NCBI GenBank assembly: GCA_008638125.1
Contig: VTPM01000003.1
Location: forward strand, 1-50,601
DNA: 50,601 bases
From: Pelagibacteraceae bacterium
GTDB taxonomy: Bacteria > Pseudomonadota > Alphaproteobacteria > Pelagibacterales > Pelagibacteraceae
Direction of reading: 5' to 3'
The notes under the pieces are model-generated. The model was not told the DNA's origin. It ran no database searches and saw only the letters and a list, made by a program, of their open reading frames with translations. Position numbers and translations under genes: made by a program. Shown here in pieces: positions 21,263 to 31,539 of this stretch (the first letter of the stretch is position 1; each line of letters begins with the position of its first letter).

Positions 21263-21354
21263 AATTGGAGTTTTATTGATAAAACAAAGTGAAAGAAACT
21301 TTAATAAATATGAATTTTACCCAGTCTTCCTTTGTGTTTTTAAATTAAAAAAAA

Positions 21355-21819
21355 ATGTTTTTATCGAATTACGAGAACAAACTAGACAAAAAAGGGAGGG
21401 TTTCTGTGCCTGCTAGTTTTAGATCGCATTTGAGTTCTTTAGGATACAATGGATTTATTGCTTATCCCTCATTCAATCATTCTGCTTTAGAAGCTTGTTC
21501 ACAGGATAGAATTGAAAAACTTTCTAATACAATAGATTCATTAAATCCTTTTGAAGAAAAGAGAGATTATTTTGCAACTTCAGTTCTTTCTGAAAGTATT
21601 AATTTACAGTTTGATAGCGAAGGACGAGTTTTAATATCAGAAAAATTATTAGATCATGCAAAAATTAAAAATAATATTTTATTCGTAGGATTAGGAAAAA
21701 CTTTTCAAATTTGGGAACCAAAGAATTTTGATAAATTTAAAGTAGTTGCAAGAAAGAAAGCGTATCAAAATAGATCTAATTTAAAATGGGATAACAATCT
21801 AACAAGGGAGAAAATATGA
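21355..21819 (+). CDS. mraZ: Transcriptional regulator MraZ
   Basis: 154 aa; two SpoVT-AbrB-like DxxxR motifs ([20 protein letters not shown]). Confidence 0.96.
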   Translation: MFLSNYENKLDKKGRVSVPASFRSHLSSLGYNGFIAYPSFNHSALEACSQDRIEKLSNTIDSLNPFEEKRDYFATSVLSESINLQFDSEGRVLISEKLLDHAKIKNNILFVGLGKTFQIWEPKNFDKFKVVARKKAYQNRSNLKWDNNLTREKI

Positions 21820-23279
21820 ACATAAGAATAGGAGCAGGTGAATTAAAAGAATTAAAACCAAGAATAATAGTTATGGGTGTTGGTGGAGCAGGTGGAAATG
21901 CTATTAACGCTATGATCGAAGCAGGTTTGCAAGGTGTGGAATTTGTAGCAGTCAACACTGATGCTCAGGATCTTAAGTTGAGCAAAGCAGATGCAAGAAT
22001 TCAAATTGGTGCAAATCTAACTAAAGGATTAGGAGCAGGTGCTAAGCATGACATAGGACAGGCTGCTGCAGACGAGTCTTTGAATGAAATAATTAATTTT
22101 TTAGAAGGTGCCAATATGGTTTTCATTACCGCTGGTATGGGTGGTGGAACTGGAACTGGTGCCTCAAGTGTTATTGCTAGAGCAGCTAGAGAATTAAATA
22201 TATTAACTGTTGGTGTTGTAACTTTACCTTTCTCTTACGAAGGACCAAAAAGAATGCGAAGAGCAATCGAAGGCATGAATGCTTTGAAAAAACATTTGGA
22301 CACTTCAATAGTTGTGCCTAACCAAAACCTTTTCAAAGTTGCGAGTGAAACAACAACTTTTGAAGACTCATTTCATTTATCAAACAATGTTTTAAAATTT
22401 GGAGTTCAGAGCATAACTGATTTAATGGTTAAGCCAGGAATCATAAATTTAGATTTTGCAGACGTTGAAACAGTAATGAGCTCAATGGGTAAAGCAATGA
22501 TGGGAACTGGAGAAGCCGAAGGAGAAAACAGAGCTTTAACAGCAACTGATATGGCTTTAAACAATCCATTAATTGACGATTATTCTCTTAAAGGTGCCAA
22601 AGGTTTATTGGTTAATATAACTGGTGGTAAAGACATTACTCTTTTTGAAGTTGACCAAGCCGTAAATAAAATAAGAGCTGAAGTAGATCCAGAAGCTGAA
22701 CTTATTTTTGGTGCAATCAAAGACGAGAGTTTGAATGGAAAAATGAGAGTGTCAATTGTAGCCACTGCTTTAGATGGTCAAATAGCAAGCACAAATGGTG
22801 TAGTGAATATGGTCAATCGTATTCAAAACAGAAATAGTGGTTATTCAGAAAATTTATTTTCAAAAGGACCAATTTTTTCTAACAACACTTACAATACGTC
22901 TATTAGTGGAGCTACAGCTTTAAAATTAGACGAACAATTTGATACAAACACTCACTCTCAGTCAGAGTCTTTTATTGAAATCAATAAGGAGCCTGAAATT
23001 CAAAGTGAAGCTAACGAGTTTGAGTCAAGTATTTCAACTTCAGAAGTTACAAGTGAGGAAACTCCATTTGAAATAGATTCAATAGAGCAAAGCACTGCTT
23101 CAAATGAGGAGCCGTTAAGTCTAGATGAAGAGTACACTCCTAAACTTTTTTCTGATGAAGGATCAAATTCAGACATAGAAAATACTTCTGAGATCGAAGA
23201 AAAGAAATTGTTTGAGCAAGAGAGCACTCAAGAAGATGATTTTGAAATACCTGCATTCTTAAGAAGACAGAAATTTTAA
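21816..23279 (+). CDS. ftsZ: Cell division protein FtsZ
   Basis: 487 aa; [13 protein letters not shown], tubulin signature [11 protein letters not shown]7-loop region, acidic linker, C-terminal peptide [14 protein letters not shown]. Overlaps mraZ by ATGA. Confidence 0.99.
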   Translation: MNIRIGAGELKELKPRIIVMGVGGAGGNAINAMIEAGLQGVEFVAVNTDAQDLKLSKADARIQIGANLTKGLGAGAKHDIGQAAADESLNEIINFLEGANMVFITAGMGGGTGTGASSVIARAARELNILTVGVVTLPFSYEGPKRMRRAIEGMNALKKHLDTSIVVPNQNLFKVASETTTFEDSFHLSNNVLKFGVQSITDLMVKPGIINLDFADVETVMSSMGKAMMGTGEAEGENRALTATDMALNNPLIDDYSLKGAKGLLVNITGGKDITLFEVDQAVNKIRAEVDPEAELIFGAIKDESLNGKMRVSIVATALDGQIASTNGVVNMVNRIQNRNSGYSENLFSKGPIFSNNTYNTSISGATALKLDEQFDTNTHSQSESFIEINKEPEIQSEANEFESSISTSEVTSEETPFEIDSIEQSTASNEEPLSLDEEYTPKLFSDEGSNSDIENTSEIEEKKLFEQESTQEDDFEIPAFLRRQKF

Positions 23280-23297
23280 TGAAGTATAAATATTCAA

Positions 23298-24320
23298 ATG
23301 AATATTTTAACATCATCACTGGAAACCAAACATTTTCCAGTGATGATAGAAGAAGTCATTAAAATTTGTAATCCAGAAAAAGGAAATAAAATATTTTTAG
23401 ACTGTACTTTTGGTGGTGGCGGTTACGCAAATGCTTTGTTAAATTTTCCTAATGTAAAAGTCATAGCTTTAGACAGAGATAAATCTGCAATAGAAAGAGC
23501 TAAAACATTAAAACAAGTTTTTCCCAAACAATTTTTTTTTCATAATGAAAAATTTAGCAATCTTGATAAAATTATTAATACAGAGGGTAAACCTGACGTA
23601 ATAATTTTTGATCTAGGTCTTTCTACTTTTCAATTAAAAGATTTAACTCGAGGTTTTTCTTTTAATGCTAAGGAAAAAATAGATATGCAGATGGGTTTAT
23701 CTAATATATCTGCTGAAGAAGTAATTAATAATTTTGGGGAAAATGAACTAAAAACAATTTTAAGAGTTTTAGGTGAAGAAAAAGAAGCAAGTAGGATCGT
23801 TAAAAATATTGTTAAATCGAGACAAATAAAAAAAATACAAAATGTTTCTGAGTTAGTTTCAATTATAGAAAAAAGTAAGAAAAAAGTTTTTAATAAAAAA
23901 ATCAATGTCTGTACTAAAACTTTTCAGGCTTTAAGAATTTTTGTAAACAAAGAAACAACAGAATTAATTGAAGGTTTAATTAAAGCTACTCAATTCATTA
24001 AATCTGGTGGAAAAATTATTGTAATTAGTTTTCACTCTATCGAAGACAAAATTGTTAAGTATTATTTTACTAACTACTCATCCAATCAATCTAATCCATC
24101 AAGATATTTACCTTATGAAAGTAAAAAAAAAGATAACTTTTTCGAAAAATATAAAAATAATTTTTTGACACCATCTAAAAATGAATTAGAAAAAAATAAT
24201 GCATCAAGATCAGCAAAATTAAGATTTGCTACGCGAAGTAAACAAGAATTTATTTATCCAACAGATTTCATAGAGAAATTTAATAAATATTTACAAGTAG
24301 AGAGTTACTATGCGCAATAA
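23298..24320 (+). CDS. rsmH: 16S rRNA (cytosine(1402)-N(4))-methyltransferase
   Basis: 340 aa; HFPVMIEEVI, DCTFGGGGYANALL, SFHSIEDKIVK. Confidence 0.97.
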   Translation: MNILTSSLETKHFPVMIEEVIKICNPEKGNKIFLDCTFGGGGYANALLNFPNVKVIALDRDKSAIERAKTLKQVFPKQFFFHNEKFSNLDKIINTEGKPDVIIFDLGLSTFQLKDLTRGFSFNAKEKIDMQMGLSNISAEEVINNFGENELKTILRVLGEEKEASRIVKNIVKSRQIKKIQNVSELVSIIEKSKKKVFNKKINVCTKTFQALRIFVNKETTELIEGLIKATQFIKSGGKIIVISFHSIEDKIVKYYFTNYSSNQSNPSRYLPYESKKKDNFFEKYKNNFLTPSKNELEKNNASRSAKLRFATRSKQEFIYPTDFIEKFNKYLQVESYYAQ

Positions 24321-24636
24321 AAGTATTTTTATATTTTTAATTTATTTATCTTTTTTTATTTTAATACCAATTATTAAAAATGAGACTAGACTAATAGAAA
24401 AAAAAATAGAGTCCTTTGAAAACAAAATAGTTTCATTGGAGAAACATTTGATAGAAGCAAGTTTAGAGTTTCAATATTTAAGTTCAGCTGAAAATTTATA
24501 TAAAACTATAAACAAAAATTTAGATTTAAAATATGAAAGCTTAGATGTTTCGCAAATTTATTCATCACTAGAAGCTTTTATTAATCAACAGAAACAACTG
24601 TCAAAAATTTCAACTAATGAAACACAAACAAAGTAA
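24310..24636 (+). CDS. ftsL: FtsL-like cell division protein
   Basis: 108 aa, one N-terminal TM segment then coiled coil; located between rsmH and ftsI. Assigned mostly by position. Confidence 0.65.
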   Translation: MRNKSIFIFLIYLSFFILIPIIKNETRLIEKKIESFENKIVSLEKHLIEASLEFQYLSSAENLYKTINKNLDLKYESLDVSQIYSSLEAFINQQKQLSKISTNETQTK

Positions 24637-26350
24637 GAAAAAACTAATAAGTGAGAATCAAAAATCTTTTTTCTTTGAGGATTTTATCGAGCATAATAAT
24701 AAACAAAAAAAAAGTGTAAAATCTAATCTAACAGAAGACAGGTTTTATATTTTATTTAGTGTTTTCTTTTCTCTTATTTTAATTTTCTCAATATCTATTT
24801 TCAATATTTCAACTGAAGACACAAATCATAGAGTTATTAAAAAAAATAAACCATATTCCTCTCCTCTAAGAAGAGATGTTGTAGATCGAAATGGTGAATT
24901 GATTGCAAGAAACATTACAGCTTATCATGCTGCAATAAAATCTAGCCAAATCAAGAATAAAGAAAATTTTATTCTTAAAATTAAATTAAATTTTCCAGAT
25001 ATAAATTTAACCGAATTAAAAACGAATTTGGAAAATAAAAAATATTTTTATTTAAAAAAAAGGTTAACCGAGGAAGAAAAAAACAAGATCTGGGAATTTG
25101 GAGAAAAGGGAATTGTCATTGAACCATTTCAAAGCAGAATTTATCCTCACCGACAATTATTTAGTCATGTTTTAGGTCAAATCGATGATGATAACTATGG
25201 AATCTCAGGAATTGAAAAATACTTTGATAGAGAACTTAAAAATAATGAAAAATTAAATACCCCATTATCTCTAACGTTAGACTCAAATCTGCAATATTTA
25301 ATAAAAAAAGAGCTAAGTGAGGCTATGAATGATTTTAAAGCAAATGCTGCGGGAGGGTTGCTAATGGATGTTAACACTGGTGAAATTTTATCACTTGTCT
25401 CTTTACCTGACTATAATGTTAATGTTAGATCAGACATTTCAGATCTTAAGTATATAAATCAAATCACAAAAGGCGTTTATGAACTTGGGTCAGTTTTTAA
25501 AACTTTTACGTTAGCTCTTGCTTTAGAAGAAAATATTTTAACTCCAGAAACTATTGTAAGTAATATTACTAAAAAAGTTCAATGCTCAAAATATCAGATA
25601 GGAGACATACACGAATTTCCAGAAAGTATGTCTGCCCAAGATATTCTTATTCAATCCTCCAATATTGGAGCTTTATTAATTGCTAGAAAAATAGGCGAAG
25701 AAAAATTAAAAAATTTCATAGAAAAAATAGGTTTATTAAAAAAGCCAACTATTGAATTGGAAGAAATAGGTCAACCGCTAAGTTTTAATTGGGAGAAATG
25801 TAAATTAGAAACCGTATCTTACGGACATGGTATTACAACAACACCCTTACAAGCTGCTACAGCTTATGCAGCGCTAGCTAATGGAGGTTATTTGATCAAT
25901 CCTACTTTAGAGCTAAAAGAATTTAACAAAAAAGAAAGTAAGGAAAAAATAATTTCTGAACAAACAAGTAATGAAATTTTAAGCATCTTAAGAAAAGTAG
26001 TTACAGATGATAAGGGTACAGCGAGTTTTGCAAATATTTTTGGTTATGAAGTTGGAGGAAAAACCGGGACTTCAAAAAAATATTTTGATGAGAATAAAAA
26101 TTTAAACACTTTTATTTCAGTATTTCCCGTAAGTGAGCCGAGATATGTTTTTTTAGTCATTCTCGATGATCCTAAGGGAGCACCACACATTAAGTATAAT
26201 TATAAAGGACAAAAAATAAGCACCTCTAGAAATGAAGCTGGTTGGAATTCTGTGTATGTAGCAGGCAAAATAATAGAAAAAATTGGACCTATTTTAGCCA
26301 TAAACAACAACGAGGTTGACAAAACTCATGTTGTTAAAAAAAATAATTAA
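24617..26350 (+). CDS. ftsI: Peptidoglycan transpeptidase FtsI (PBP3)
   Basis: 577 aa; RDVVDRNGELIARN, catalytic GSVFKTFT (SxxK), SSN, KTGTSKKY. Confidence 0.96.
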   Translation: MKHKQSKKKLISENQKSFFFEDFIEHNNKQKKSVKSNLTEDRFYILFSVFFSLILIFSISIFNISTEDTNHRVIKKNKPYSSPLRRDVVDRNGELIARNITAYHAAIKSSQIKNKENFILKIKLNFPDINLTELKTNLENKKYFYLKKRLTEEEKNKIWEFGEKGIVIEPFQSRIYPHRQLFSHVLGQIDDDNYGISGIEKYFDRELKNNEKLNTPLSLTLDSNLQYLIKKELSEAMNDFKANAAGGLLMDVNTGEILSLVSLPDYNVNVRSDISDLKYINQITKGVYELGSVFKTFTLALALEENILTPETIVSNITKKVQCSKYQIGDIHEFPESMSAQDILIQSSNIGALLIARKIGEEKLKNFIEKIGLLKKPTIELEEIGQPLSFNWEKCKLETVSYGHGITTTPLQAATAYAALANGGYLINPTLELKEFNKKESKEKIISEQTSNEILSILRKVVTDDKGTASFANIFGYEVGGKTGTSKKYFDENKNLNTFISVFPVSEPRYVFLVILDDPKGAPHIKYNYKGQKISTSRNEAGWNSVYVAGKIIEKIGPILAINNNEVDKTHVVKKNN

Positions 26351-29171
26351 AGACGTCCCGTCTTCAATTTCAAACATTAATATCGAAGGGCTGTCCTCTG
26401 ATAGCAGAAAGGTTAAAAAAAATTATATATTTTTTGCCATAAAAGGAATGAGAGATGATGGCGAAAAATATATTAAGGACGCTATTTTAAATGGTGCAAA
26501 GATTATTATTTGTGAACAAAAAAGTAAATATAAGAATAATAAAACAATTGTTTTAAAGATTAAAAATATTAAAAAACAAATCGTTCAAGCGTGTAAGATT
26601 TTTTATAGTAAAAAACCTAAGAATATTATCGCAGTTACAGGGACAAATGGTAAAAGTTCCATTGCAGAATTTTATTATCAAATTTTAAAATCACAAAAAA
26701 TACCAGTTGCATCAATTGGAACTTTAGGGATTAAAATCAATAATAAAATTTTAAAAAGCAATTTAACTACATTAGACACTATTTCATTACACCAAGCGCT
26801 CTCTGAAATTAAAAAAAAGGGAATTGAGAACGTAATTTTAGAAGCTTCAAGCCATGGACTTGATCAGGGTAGATTAGATGGAATTAAATTTAGCACTGGG
26901 ATTTTTACAAATTTTTCACAAGATCATTTAGATTATCACAAAACTATGAGTAATTATTTAAATGCAAAATTATTATTGTTTAAAAAACTTTTAAAAAAAG
27001 GATCAAATATAATTACAAATTATGAATTGAAAGAATTTTTAAAAATTAAAAAAATAGCTAAAGAAAAAAAATTAAAACTAAATACTATCGGTCCAAAAAA
27101 CTCTACTTTAGAATATAATCTAATTAAAAATTTAGAAAATTCTCAACTAGTTAGTATTAAGTATGGCAATCAATTAGAAGAAATTAAAATACCATTAATT
27201 GGTTGGTTTCAAATTAAAAACATTTGCATGTCAATATTAGCTGCAAAGTTATCAGGTGTAAAATTAGTAAAAATTTTTAGATCTTTACCGAAAATTAAAA
27301 CGGTTAATGGCAGACTTCAGTTAATCAGAGTATTACCTAATTTAACAAAAGTTTTTGTTGATTACGCTCACACACCTGACGCGTTAAAATCAAGTCTAGA
27401 AGCTCTAAGCAAACATTATAATAAAAAACCTGATGTAGTTTTTGGTTGTGGTGGGGACAGAGATAAAATGAAAAGACCTATAATGGCTAGGATAGCCGAA
27501 GAAAATGCCAATAAAGTGTATATTACCGATGATAATCCAAGATATGAAAATCCAAAAAAAATTAGAAAAACTTTAATTAAAAACTTTACTAAAAAATTTA
27601 ATGCACGCGAAATATCAGATAGAGCTGAAGCTATTAAAAGGTCTTTAATTGATTCAAATTTTAATAATTGTGTTTTGATTGCAGGAAAAGGACACGAAAC
27701 AACTCAAACCTATAAAAATAAAATAATAAATTTTTCAGACATAGATGTGATTAAAAAAATACGTCTCAAAAAATTAAATTATAAAAAGAAAAATTTAAAT
27801 CAATTATTGAATTCAGAATTAATTAACACAATTCAGAATACTGATAAGGATTATAGATTTGAAGGAGTTTCAATTAATTCAAAAAAAATTAAAAAAAACA
27901 ATATATTTATTTGCATTAAAGGAGAAAGGTTTGACGGTCATTCATTTATAAAAGAAGCTTTTAAAAATAAGGCAAATTTTTGTGTTAGTGAAAAAAGTAT
28001 AAACCATAGAAAAATAATAAAAACAAAAAATTCACTAAACTTTTTAAACAAACTTGCAGAACTTAAGCGAGATAATTCAAAAGCAAAAATTATTGCAATA
28101 ACTGGAAGTTCTGGAAAAACTACGCTTAAAACATTTTTAGGTAAAACTTTATCAATGTATGGAAGGACATATTATTCAGAAAAATCTTACAATAATCATT
28201 ATGGTGTTCCTCTTAGTTTGAGTAATTTAGAAAGCTATCATGATTATGGAGTTTTTGAAGTTGGTATGAGTAAAGCCGGAGAGATTTTAAAATTATCAAA
28301 GATAATTAAACCAGATTTAGTAATTATAACAAATATTGGCGAGGCACATCTAGAAAACTTTAAGAATATAAATTTTATAGCAAAAGCAAAAGCAGAAATA
28401 ATCCAAAACATAAGGCCTGGTGGATTCTTGTTATTAAATAAGGATGATAAATTTTTTTCTTTTTTAAGTAATTTAGGCAATAAAAGAAAATTAAAAATAT
28501 ATTCTTATGGAAAATCTTTTGGCGCAGACGCAAGGTTAATAAGTGAAAAAAACCTTAAAAATCAAAATCAATTAAAAATTAAAGTTTTAAATGAAATTAT
28601 TACCCTAAAGGCAAAAGATGTAAATGAGGTGAAAATTTATAACATATTAGCTTTGGTACTAGCCTTAAAAATTTTGAATTTAAATTTAAATAAATTAAAA
28701 AGTAACTTGAACTTAGAGTCACCAGAAGGAAGAGGAAGAATTAATAAAATTAAGAGATTTGGAAAGGATTTTAATTTGATTGATGAAAGCTATAATGCAA
28801 ATCCATCATCAATAAAAAATGCAATAAATAATTTTTCTAAACTAGAAACTAAAAATGGAAAAAAATATTTGTTATTAGGTGATATGTTAGAGTTAGGCAA
28901 AAATTCTGATTTTTATCATAAAAATATATCAAAAATTGTAAACCAAAGTAATATCGATAAATTATTTGTTTATGGTAAAAACGTTTTTAAAACTTATCAA
29001 GAGACACATAAAAGAAAACAAGGAAATGTTTTACAAAATTTGAGTGATTTTGATGAAATTTTTTCTGAATTAATTAAAAAAAATGATTATTTGATGATAA
29101 AAGGTTCAAACGCAACTGGTTTGAACAAATTATCTAAATTAGTAATATCAGGAAACAAAAATGCTTTATAG
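26316..29171 (+). CDS. Bifunctional MurE-MurF fusion (UDP-MurNAc-tripeptide synthetase / UDP-MurNAc-tripeptide--D-Ala-D-Ala ligase)
   Basis: 951 aa; two full Mur ligase modules: MurE P-loop AVTGTNGKSS with DDNPR (meso-DAP signature) and GKGHETTQ, then MurF P-loop AITGSSGKTT with NYNN/NHYG, ESYNANPSS, LLLGDMLELG. True start may be the ATG at 26328. Confidence 0.95.
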   Translation: MTKLMLLKKIIKDVPSSISNINIEGLSSDSRKVKKNYIFFAIKGMRDDGEKYIKDAILNGAKIIICEQKSKYKNNKTIVLKIKNIKKQIVQACKIFYSKKPKNIIAVTGTNGKSSIAEFYYQILKSQKIPVASIGTLGIKINNKILKSNLTTLDTISLHQALSEIKKKGIENVILEASSHGLDQGRLDGIKFSTGIFTNFSQDHLDYHKTMSNYLNAKLLLFKKLLKKGSNIITNYELKEFLKIKKIAKEKKLKLNTIGPKNSTLEYNLIKNLENSQLVSIKYGNQLEEIKIPLIGWFQIKNICMSILAAKLSGVKLVKIFRSLPKIKTVNGRLQLIRVLPNLTKVFVDYAHTPDALKSSLEALSKHYNKKPDVVFGCGGDRDKMKRPIMARIAEENANKVYITDDNPRYENPKKIRKTLIKNFTKKFNAREISDRAEAIKRSLIDSNFNNCVLIAGKGHETTQTYKNKIINFSDIDVIKKIRLKKLNYKKKNLNQLLNSELINTIQNTDKDYRFEGVSINSKKIKKNNIFICIKGERFDGHSFIKEAFKNKANFCVSEKSINHRKIIKTKNSLNFLNKLAELKRDNSKAKIIAITGSSGKTTLKTFLGKTLSMYGRTYYSEKSYNNHYGVPLSLSNLESYHDYGVFEVGMSKAGEILKLSKIIKPDLVIITNIGEAHLENFKNINFIAKAKAEIIQNIRPGGFLLLNKDDKFFSFLSNLGNKRKLKIYSYGKSFGADARLISEKNLKNQNQLKIKVLNEIITLKAKDVNEVKIYNILALVLALKILNLNLNKLKSNLNLESPEGRGRINKIKRFGKDFNLIDESYNANPSSIKNAINNFSKLETKNGKKYLLLGDMLELGKNSDFYHKNISKIVNQSNIDKLFVYGKNVFKTYQETHKRKQGNVLQNLSDFDEIFSELIKKNDYLMIKGSNATGLNKLSKLVISGNKNAL

Positions 29172-30246
29172 TTTTTTTACTTCTCTAATAGATCAATATT
29201 CCTTTTTAAATGTTTTTAAGTACATAACTGTAAGAATAGGTTTTTCAGTAGTTACTTCTTTTGCTATTGTTTTTATTATAGGAGAGCCTTTAATTAAATT
29301 ATTTGCAAAAAAACAAATTTCTGGGCCTATAAGACAAGATGGTCCTATTGATCATATTATAAAAAAAACTGGCACTCCTACTATGGGAGGATTGATCATC
29401 ATACTTGGGATTTTTTTAGGAACTTTTTTATGGTCAGATTTGAGCAATGTTTATGTTTTAGTCGTTATATATGTTTCTTTAGCCTTAGGCTTATTAGGTT
29501 TTGTTGATGATTTATTAAAAATTAAATTAAAAAACTCAAGGGGATTGAATTCAAAAATAAAACTTTTAGGTCAGTTATTTATCAGTTTAGTGGCAATATT
29601 GATTTTGATTAAATTTACAGATCATCAATATTTAGAAAACTTATATTTTCCCTTTTTTAAAAATTTGATTTTGCCATTAGGAATATTTTTTATTCCATTT
29701 GCAATTTTTGTGATCGTAGGTTCATCAAATGCTGTAAACTTAACGGATGGTTTAGATGGATTAGCTACAGTTCCAGTAATGTTAGTAGCATTATCTTTTA
29801 CATTAATAAGTTACGTTGTAGGTAATACAATTTTTGCTGAGTACTTACAGATTCCCTATGTTTCTAAAGTCGGTGAGTTAAGTATATTTTGTGGCGCAAT
29901 CTTTGGCTCTTGCCTTGGATTTCTTTGGTATAATGCACCTCCTGCAAAGATTTTTATGGGGGATACCGGTTCATTATCTCTTGGAGGTTCTCTAGCTGCA
30001 GTAGCTATTATAGTTAAACACGAGATAGTTTTAGCAATTATTGGTGGTTTATTTGTTCTTGAAACAGCTTCAGTAATCATCCAAGTCATTTCTTTTAAAC
30101 TTACTGGAAAGAGAGTTTTTATGATGGCACCTATTCACCATCATTTTGAAAAAAAGGGATGGCCCGAGTCTACTGTTGTTATAAGATTTTGGATTATTGC
30201 AATAATTTTAGCGTTGATTGGCTTGGCAACACTAAAATTAAGATAA
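29161..30246 (+). CDS. mraY: Phospho-N-acetylmuramoyl-pentapeptide-transferase
   Basis: 361 aa; GTPTMGGLIII, NLTDGLDGLA, FMGDTGSLSLGG, PIHHHFEKKGWPE. Confidence 0.98.
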   Translation: MLYSFFTSLIDQYSFLNVFKYITVRIGFSVVTSFAIVFIIGEPLIKLFAKKQISGPIRQDGPIDHIIKKTGTPTMGGLIIILGIFLGTFLWSDLSNVYVLVVIYVSLALGLLGFVDDLLKIKLKNSRGLNSKIKLLGQLFISLVAILILIKFTDHQYLENLYFPFFKNLILPLGIFFIPFAIFVIVGSSNAVNLTDGLDGLATVPVMLVALSFTLISYVVGNTIFAEYLQIPYVSKVGELSIFCGAIFGSCLGFLWYNAPPAKIFMGDTGSLSLGGSLAAVAIIVKHEIVLAIIGGLFVLETASVIIQVISFKLTGKRVFMMAPIHHHFEKKGWPESTVVIRFWIIAIILALIGLATLKLR

Positions 30247-30249
30247 TAA

Positions 30250-31539
30250 ATGAAAAAAATAATTCCGCTACGAAAGTATTCCTTTGCTATTTATGGATTA
30301 GGCATTTCAGGCAAATCAGTCATTAATTATTTAAAAAATAAAAAGGTAAATAAAATTTTTACTTGGGATGATGAGCTTTTTAAAAATGATAAAAAAAAAT
30401 TAAGTATCTTTAAAAGCTCTTTGTCTAAAGTTGACTATATTATTATTAGTCCTGGAATTAGTATTAATAAATCAATATTTCAAAAACATTTATTTAAAAA
30501 TAGAAATAAAATTATAACAGATTTAGATTTATTTTATTTAGAAAATAATTCAATCAAAACTATTGTAATAACGGGGACAAACGGAAAATCAACAACTTGT
30601 AAATTATTAGAGCATTTATTTAAAACAAATAAAGATGATGTTCAGTTGGGTGGCAATATAGGTAAGCCAATTTTAAATCTAAGAATAAAAAAGAAAACCA
30701 TAGTTATTATAGAAGCCTCATCATTCCAATTGGCTTATTCAAAGTTTTTAAGACCAAATTATGCGGCGATACTAAATATAACTAAAGATCACTTAGATTG
30801 GCATTTAAATATGAGGCACTATATTAAATCAAAATTTAAAATTTTTTCTAGGCAATCAAAAACAGATTATGCTCTTTTAAAGGAAGAAAAACTTATAAGA
30901 ATATTTAAAAAAAATAATTTTAAAAGTAAACTACTAAAAGTTCATAATAATATTTTAGATAATAAAATTAAAAAACAAATTAACAATTTCTATTTATTAT
31001 CTAAACCCAATATTGAAAATTTAATTTTTGTGTTAAAATTTGCTAAAATTTTTAAGATAAAGAATTCAATTTTTTTAAGTGCAATAAATTCATTTAAAGG
31101 CTTGCCTCATCGGCATGAGCTTTTCTATAAAAAAAAGAGAATTTCTATTATTAATGACTCTAAAGCTACTAGTTTTGAAGCATGTAAATATTCTTTAGAA
31201 AAAAATAAAAATATATTTTGGATTGTAGGTGGTTTACCAAAACTTGGAGATAGATTTAAATTAAAATATTTAAAAAAAAACATACTCAAAGCTTATATTA
31301 TTGGAAAAAATACAACTTTTTTTACAAAACAACTTTCAAAAGAAATAAATTATAAAATTTCTCATAATTTAAAAAATGCTGTTATTGATATTATTAAAGA
31401 TTTAAAAAAATTTAAAAACAAAAGTTTGACAATACTTTTAAGTCCAGCAAGTGCGTCTTATGATCAATTTAATAATTTTGTTGATAGAGGAAATCAATTT
31501 AAAAAAATGATTAATTTAAATGCTAAAAAATTTATATAG
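30250..31539 (+). CDS. murD: UDP-N-acetylmuramoylalanine--D-glutamate ligase
   Basis: 429 aa; ITGTNGKSTTCKLL, GGNIGKP, NDSKAT, LLSPASASYDQF. Confidence 0.96.
   Translation: MKKIIPLRKYSFAIYGLGISGKSVINYLKNKKVNKIFTWDDELFKNDKKKLSIFKSSLSKVDYIIISPGISINKSIFQKHLFKNRNKIITDLDLFYLENNSIKTIVITGTNGKSTTCKLLEHLFKTNKDDVQLGGNIGKPILNLRIKKKTIVIIEASSFQLAYSKFLRPNYAAILNITKDHLDWHLNMRHYIKSKFKIFSRQSKTDYALLKEEKLIRIFKKNNFKSKLLKVHNNILDNKIKKQINNFYLLSKPNIENLIFVLKFAKIFKIKNSIFLSAINSFKGLPHRHELFYKKKRISIINDSKATSFEACKYSLEKNKNIFWIVGGLPKLGDRFKLKYLKKNILKAYIIGKNTTFFTKQLSKEINYKISHNLKNAVIDIIKDLKKFKNKSLTILLSPASASYDQFNNFVDRGNQFKKMINLNAKKFI

Noticed and set aside
23630-23905. 91-aa minus-strand ORF inside rsmH
   Set aside because: Shadow ORF antisense to conserved methyltransferase sequence.
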